Under the pieces are notes generated by a model that ran no database searches, was not told the origin of the DNA, and saw only the letters and a program-made list of their open reading frames with translations. The translations under genes were made by a program, and so were the position numbers. Positions 32,741 to 35,746 of a stretch of DNA of 35,746 nucleotides are shown piece by piece. Source of the DNA: Chara braunii (Eukaryota > Streptophyta > Charophyceae > Charales > Characeae); NCBI GenBank assembly GCA_003427395.1, contig BFEA01000076.1:1442092-1477837 (forward strand), written 5' to 3'. How positions within the stretch are numbered: position 1 is the first letter of the stretch; every line of letters starts with the position of its first letter.

Positions 32741-33649
32741 GTTAAATCCATTTAACATTTCTCATAATGAAAATCCTTTCCCATATCAGACATACATATG
32801 AAATGAAATAAGACACTGAGTATTTAGGCAAGGAGATCTCACATCCACTTAATGATTTCACATAAACAGTGCAAATTCATCAGGGAAAACATAGGTCGTT
32901 GACCCTTTTTCAAACATGTATAGATGAAATGAATATGAAATGAATAAGGCTCGTAGCCTTAGCAATAATCCTAATCTGCTCAACATCAGGGAGAAACACA
33001 AGGCTGGATACTCAAACCAAATACATAAAATCGAGCGTTGATGAAACATCTACATCAAGGCCAAGGATAGTGTAAGTTTTTTAACGAGATGCAGTGAATA
33101 GCGTCGCTGGTCGTCTTACTGACCTGCAAACAAACCAAATGCATTACACAATTCTAACAGAATCAACCATTTATTCACTTTCACCCACATTACACTTACA
33201 CTTCCAATCTTTCAGTTAGATATTCCTTTTTCGATTAGTCATTCAACCATATTTGACTTTAGTCATTTCAAGGATCCCTTTTGACAATGACGCGAAAATC
33301 AGAAATGCCTTTCAGTGCCAAGGGCGATGCAAAGTGTCGGTGTCGAGGGTGTGTGAGGGTTGAGTTGGCGATCCAACCTGTTTCCATAAGGCAACACCAT
33401 GTGTCCTTCTATAGATTCATAATGAGTCTTCTTGAAAGTTAAGGTGACCTGCAATCATACACAAGTCGATACGGTTTCAACACCTCTTTGTTATCGAAAC
33501 GCCCCCATCTGAAGTTTAATACAATGAACTTCATTTTAGTTGGGAATAATACTACATCGACATAACTCCCTCTAGGTAGCCTCATTAACTCCTTATCAGA
33601 TCAATCCAGAGATTGATTGTTCGAAACCTCACTTACTGTCGGATCCCAC
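32741..33649. other. Spacer between the two 3-kb-spaced repeats
   Basis: About 0.9 kb of AT-rich DNA. If the repeats are LTRs this would be the internal region, but it is far too short for gag-pol and has no domain. No gene seen. Confidence 0.5.
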
Positions 33650-35746
33650 AGAGCCAATCACCTTCTTCCACCTCCATCTCCTTCATCCATCCACCATAGT
33701 TAAGCACCTTCTCCCACCTTCATCCGCTTCGCTCATCCTCCATAGTCAAACACCTTCTTTTACCCCCTCGATCACCGATCAATGTTGCGGGTCAAGGCAC
33801 ACAGGACAACTAGTCATATGAGAGGTCATAGGTTACACGGTAGGACGAGAAGGGGGTCAGTGGGGTTAGGCCTACGGGCTCTTCTTTGCGTCTCTCTCTC
33901 TTCTCTCTCTCTCTTCTTTCTCTCTCTCTCTCTCTTCTTTTCTCTCTCCCTCTCCTTCTCTCCCTCCTCTCTCGTTCTCTTTATATCTCTTTCTCTCTCT
34001 CTCCTCGTCCTTCTTAGCTCCAAAGACTATCTCTCCATCCACTTCCAAATTCCAAGGTCAACCCTCACCCTGTTTCCCCTCTTTCTTCTTGGCATGCAAC
34101 TAACCCTTTCCTCACTCACTTGTTAAATTGTAAGGGCACGAACGGGAAAATAACCTTAAATCTCGCTTGGTCGAGAAAGAGAGCAAGGGGAGGGTTGCCG
34201 GACCCGTGTGCCACCAATAAGATAAGGAAAGGAAGAGCTTGACAACGCTTGACACTTGATGAAGGACTTGAGAGAATTGCCAAGTGATCAAGAGGTCAGT
34301 TGACTAAACCAGAACGTCGACTGCATGACTAAGAGAAGAGGATGATTTGGATGAGCGAAGGAAATGGGAAAGGCAAAAACCTAAGGACCAGTAAAAATTA
34401 GGCATGTGGGAGGGACTATGTGTTGACCCCAAATGGGGGTTGTACCGATCTTTGCATTACGTTTGATTGTGCAAGTGAGTGACCTTGGGATGTCTTGAGC
34501 GGGACTCGGCCAGGGTGTGCAGGGCGGCAAAGGAAAACGGAAGGGCAAGGGTTAAACGGCCTTGACGTAAACTCTACCTATGAATGAGACCTATGTGCGT
34601 GCAATCTTGAATAAGGACGAAAAGGAAAAGCGAACTAGAACGGTTGAAGTGTGACCTAATCCCTTTGTATGCGGGCGGGGACCTCGAAAAGACTAAGGGG
34701 TACTCACAAAAGTTATGGACGGAATACGTGGATTGCTAAGCGGATAGGGGGGCTAAGGGGGAAGACGGCGTTGCCTCGCCCCGATGAAGCTATAAGAGTA
34801 TTGCATTAGGAAAAGGATGAGTCGCCTAAGGTTGACTCTTCGCCTACGCATAATGAAAGAAGAGGTTCAAAGAACGCCCTAGACTCTTTGAGTATTGGAA
34901 AGAACAGTTGTTTGCGAACACAACTAACTACCAAGAAAAAGTGTGTTTGCCAGACTTAGCGAAACTACCACCTAGCATGAGGGCTAAGCTGCATTGCAAA
35001 TGTAAAGGCTCTCTCGCTCGATGGCTCAACCTAATCCATCACAAAGCACTAGGTAGGGGGTGACCCTTTGATGAATGACTCTTCGCCTTGAGCATGAGTG
35101 TGGGCGAAGCTAGGCCAACCGGGACCCACTGTGGGGCCGACGCAGACTCAAAAGTCTAACTCGCTAGGCCCTACAAAATAGTGGAGATGTCGTTATCGGG
35201 CGCGGCAGTCCCTCACGCAGACGCAAAGTATTTTTAGTGTGGGACCTCACGGTCGCATCACGCAGGAATTTTTGAAGCGTTCCAGCCTAAGACAAACTTC
35301 AACAATGTGCGCCAGATATACCTCTCGCGGCTCCCTGCGACAGGACATAGATCCCTCGAGGTACAACTCTCCTCTACATAAGGAGTTGTCACGATCCTTA
35401 GGCGGGCATATCCCTGCTGAGCTACTGACTCATATGCGAAGGTTTTTACTTGCAATTGCAGAGGTAAGTTAGTCGAGGGTGTTTGCTCGATCGAAGTAGC
35501 ATAGGCTTACGTGAGGTTGAAAGTCTAAGACTGACCTGTTTATGCGTCATGCATTGGGCGCTGATCTCCCGGACCGACTTACAAATTGAGTCGACTCGAC
35601 TGACGAACCTTCAGACATACTACGCTTTGCTTATAAATAATTTTTATATGCTTGACTCATAACCTATCCCTTTTTCGGAGCATGATCCCCTCAATACTGA
35701 AATCATCAGGGTTTCACATGAGACGCACATCCATCCTACCTAGTGA
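33650..35746 (+). repeat. ~3.0-kb-spaced direct repeat, copy B, cut by window end
   Basis: Homologous to 30655-32740. It retains only about two minisatellite units at its left end, then the (CT)n tract (about 33890-33975), the GACCCCAAATGGGGGT word near 34425 and a TATAAATA at 35632-35639. Similarity is still running at the last base, so its true length is unknown. Confidence 0.88.
33885..33975 (+). repeat. (CT)n / TCTCTC tract in copy B
   Basis: TCTCTCTC-rich stretch, counterpart of 30890-30990 in copy A but longer and purer. Confidence 0.85.

Overview
This window looks like intergenic, repeat-dense DNA from a large eukaryotic nuclear genome. A land plant is the best guess, from the tRNA-promoter SINE, a hAT-type MITE, large tandem arrays and (ATT)n, (GA)n and (CT)n tracts. 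That guess is an inference from style; no gene pins down a taxon. I see no convincing protein-coding gene, rRNA or intact tRNA. The longest open frames (about 100 to 165 codons) lie in low-complexity or tandem-repeat DNA, have no recognisable domain and are best treated as chance.

Layout. (1) 1-4476: unique-looking noncoding DNA with an AT microsatellite, pyrimidine- and purine-rich tracts, one perfect 12-bp hairpin and weak tRNA-like relics. (2) 4477-23065: four complete head-to-tail copies of a noncoding unit with a core length of about 4.23-4.26 kb. The array is flush at both ends. Every unit carries a cluster of about 60-bp imperfect-palindrome sub-repeats, then a TATATAAA box, then two short hairpins and an AATAAA. 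The first three units each carry one private event: a 690-bp SINE with a 15-bp target-site duplication (unit 1), a 320-bp hAT-like MITE (unit 2) and a 577-bp internal duplication (unit 3). Unit 4 has a small deletion and an expanded ATT tract. (3) 23066-26560: A-rich DNA with two diverged copies of a roughly 1.25-kb segment and several strong palindromes, then a (GA)n tract. (4) 26574-26763: pyrimidine tract. (5) 26855-27840: about six copies of a 172-bp satellite, passing directly into about fifteen copies of a roughly 91-bp satellite (27841-29215). The second satellite contains two single-N joins that duplicate exactly 95 bases each, almost certainly an assembly artefact. (6) 29216-30060: mixed DNA with CTG/AAT microsatellites. 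(7) 30061-35746: a 46-52-bp minisatellite followed by two copies of a segment of at least 2.08 kb about 3.0 kb apart. These are either a tandem pair or two long terminal repeats; the second copy runs off the window.

The most interesting candidate for something undescribed is the 4.25-kb array. Each unit keeps a TATA box, hairpin and poly(A)-signal cassette at near-constant spacing plus a hairpin cluster, so it could be a family of tandem noncoding transcription units. This is inferred from layout only; no transcription evidence is available here.
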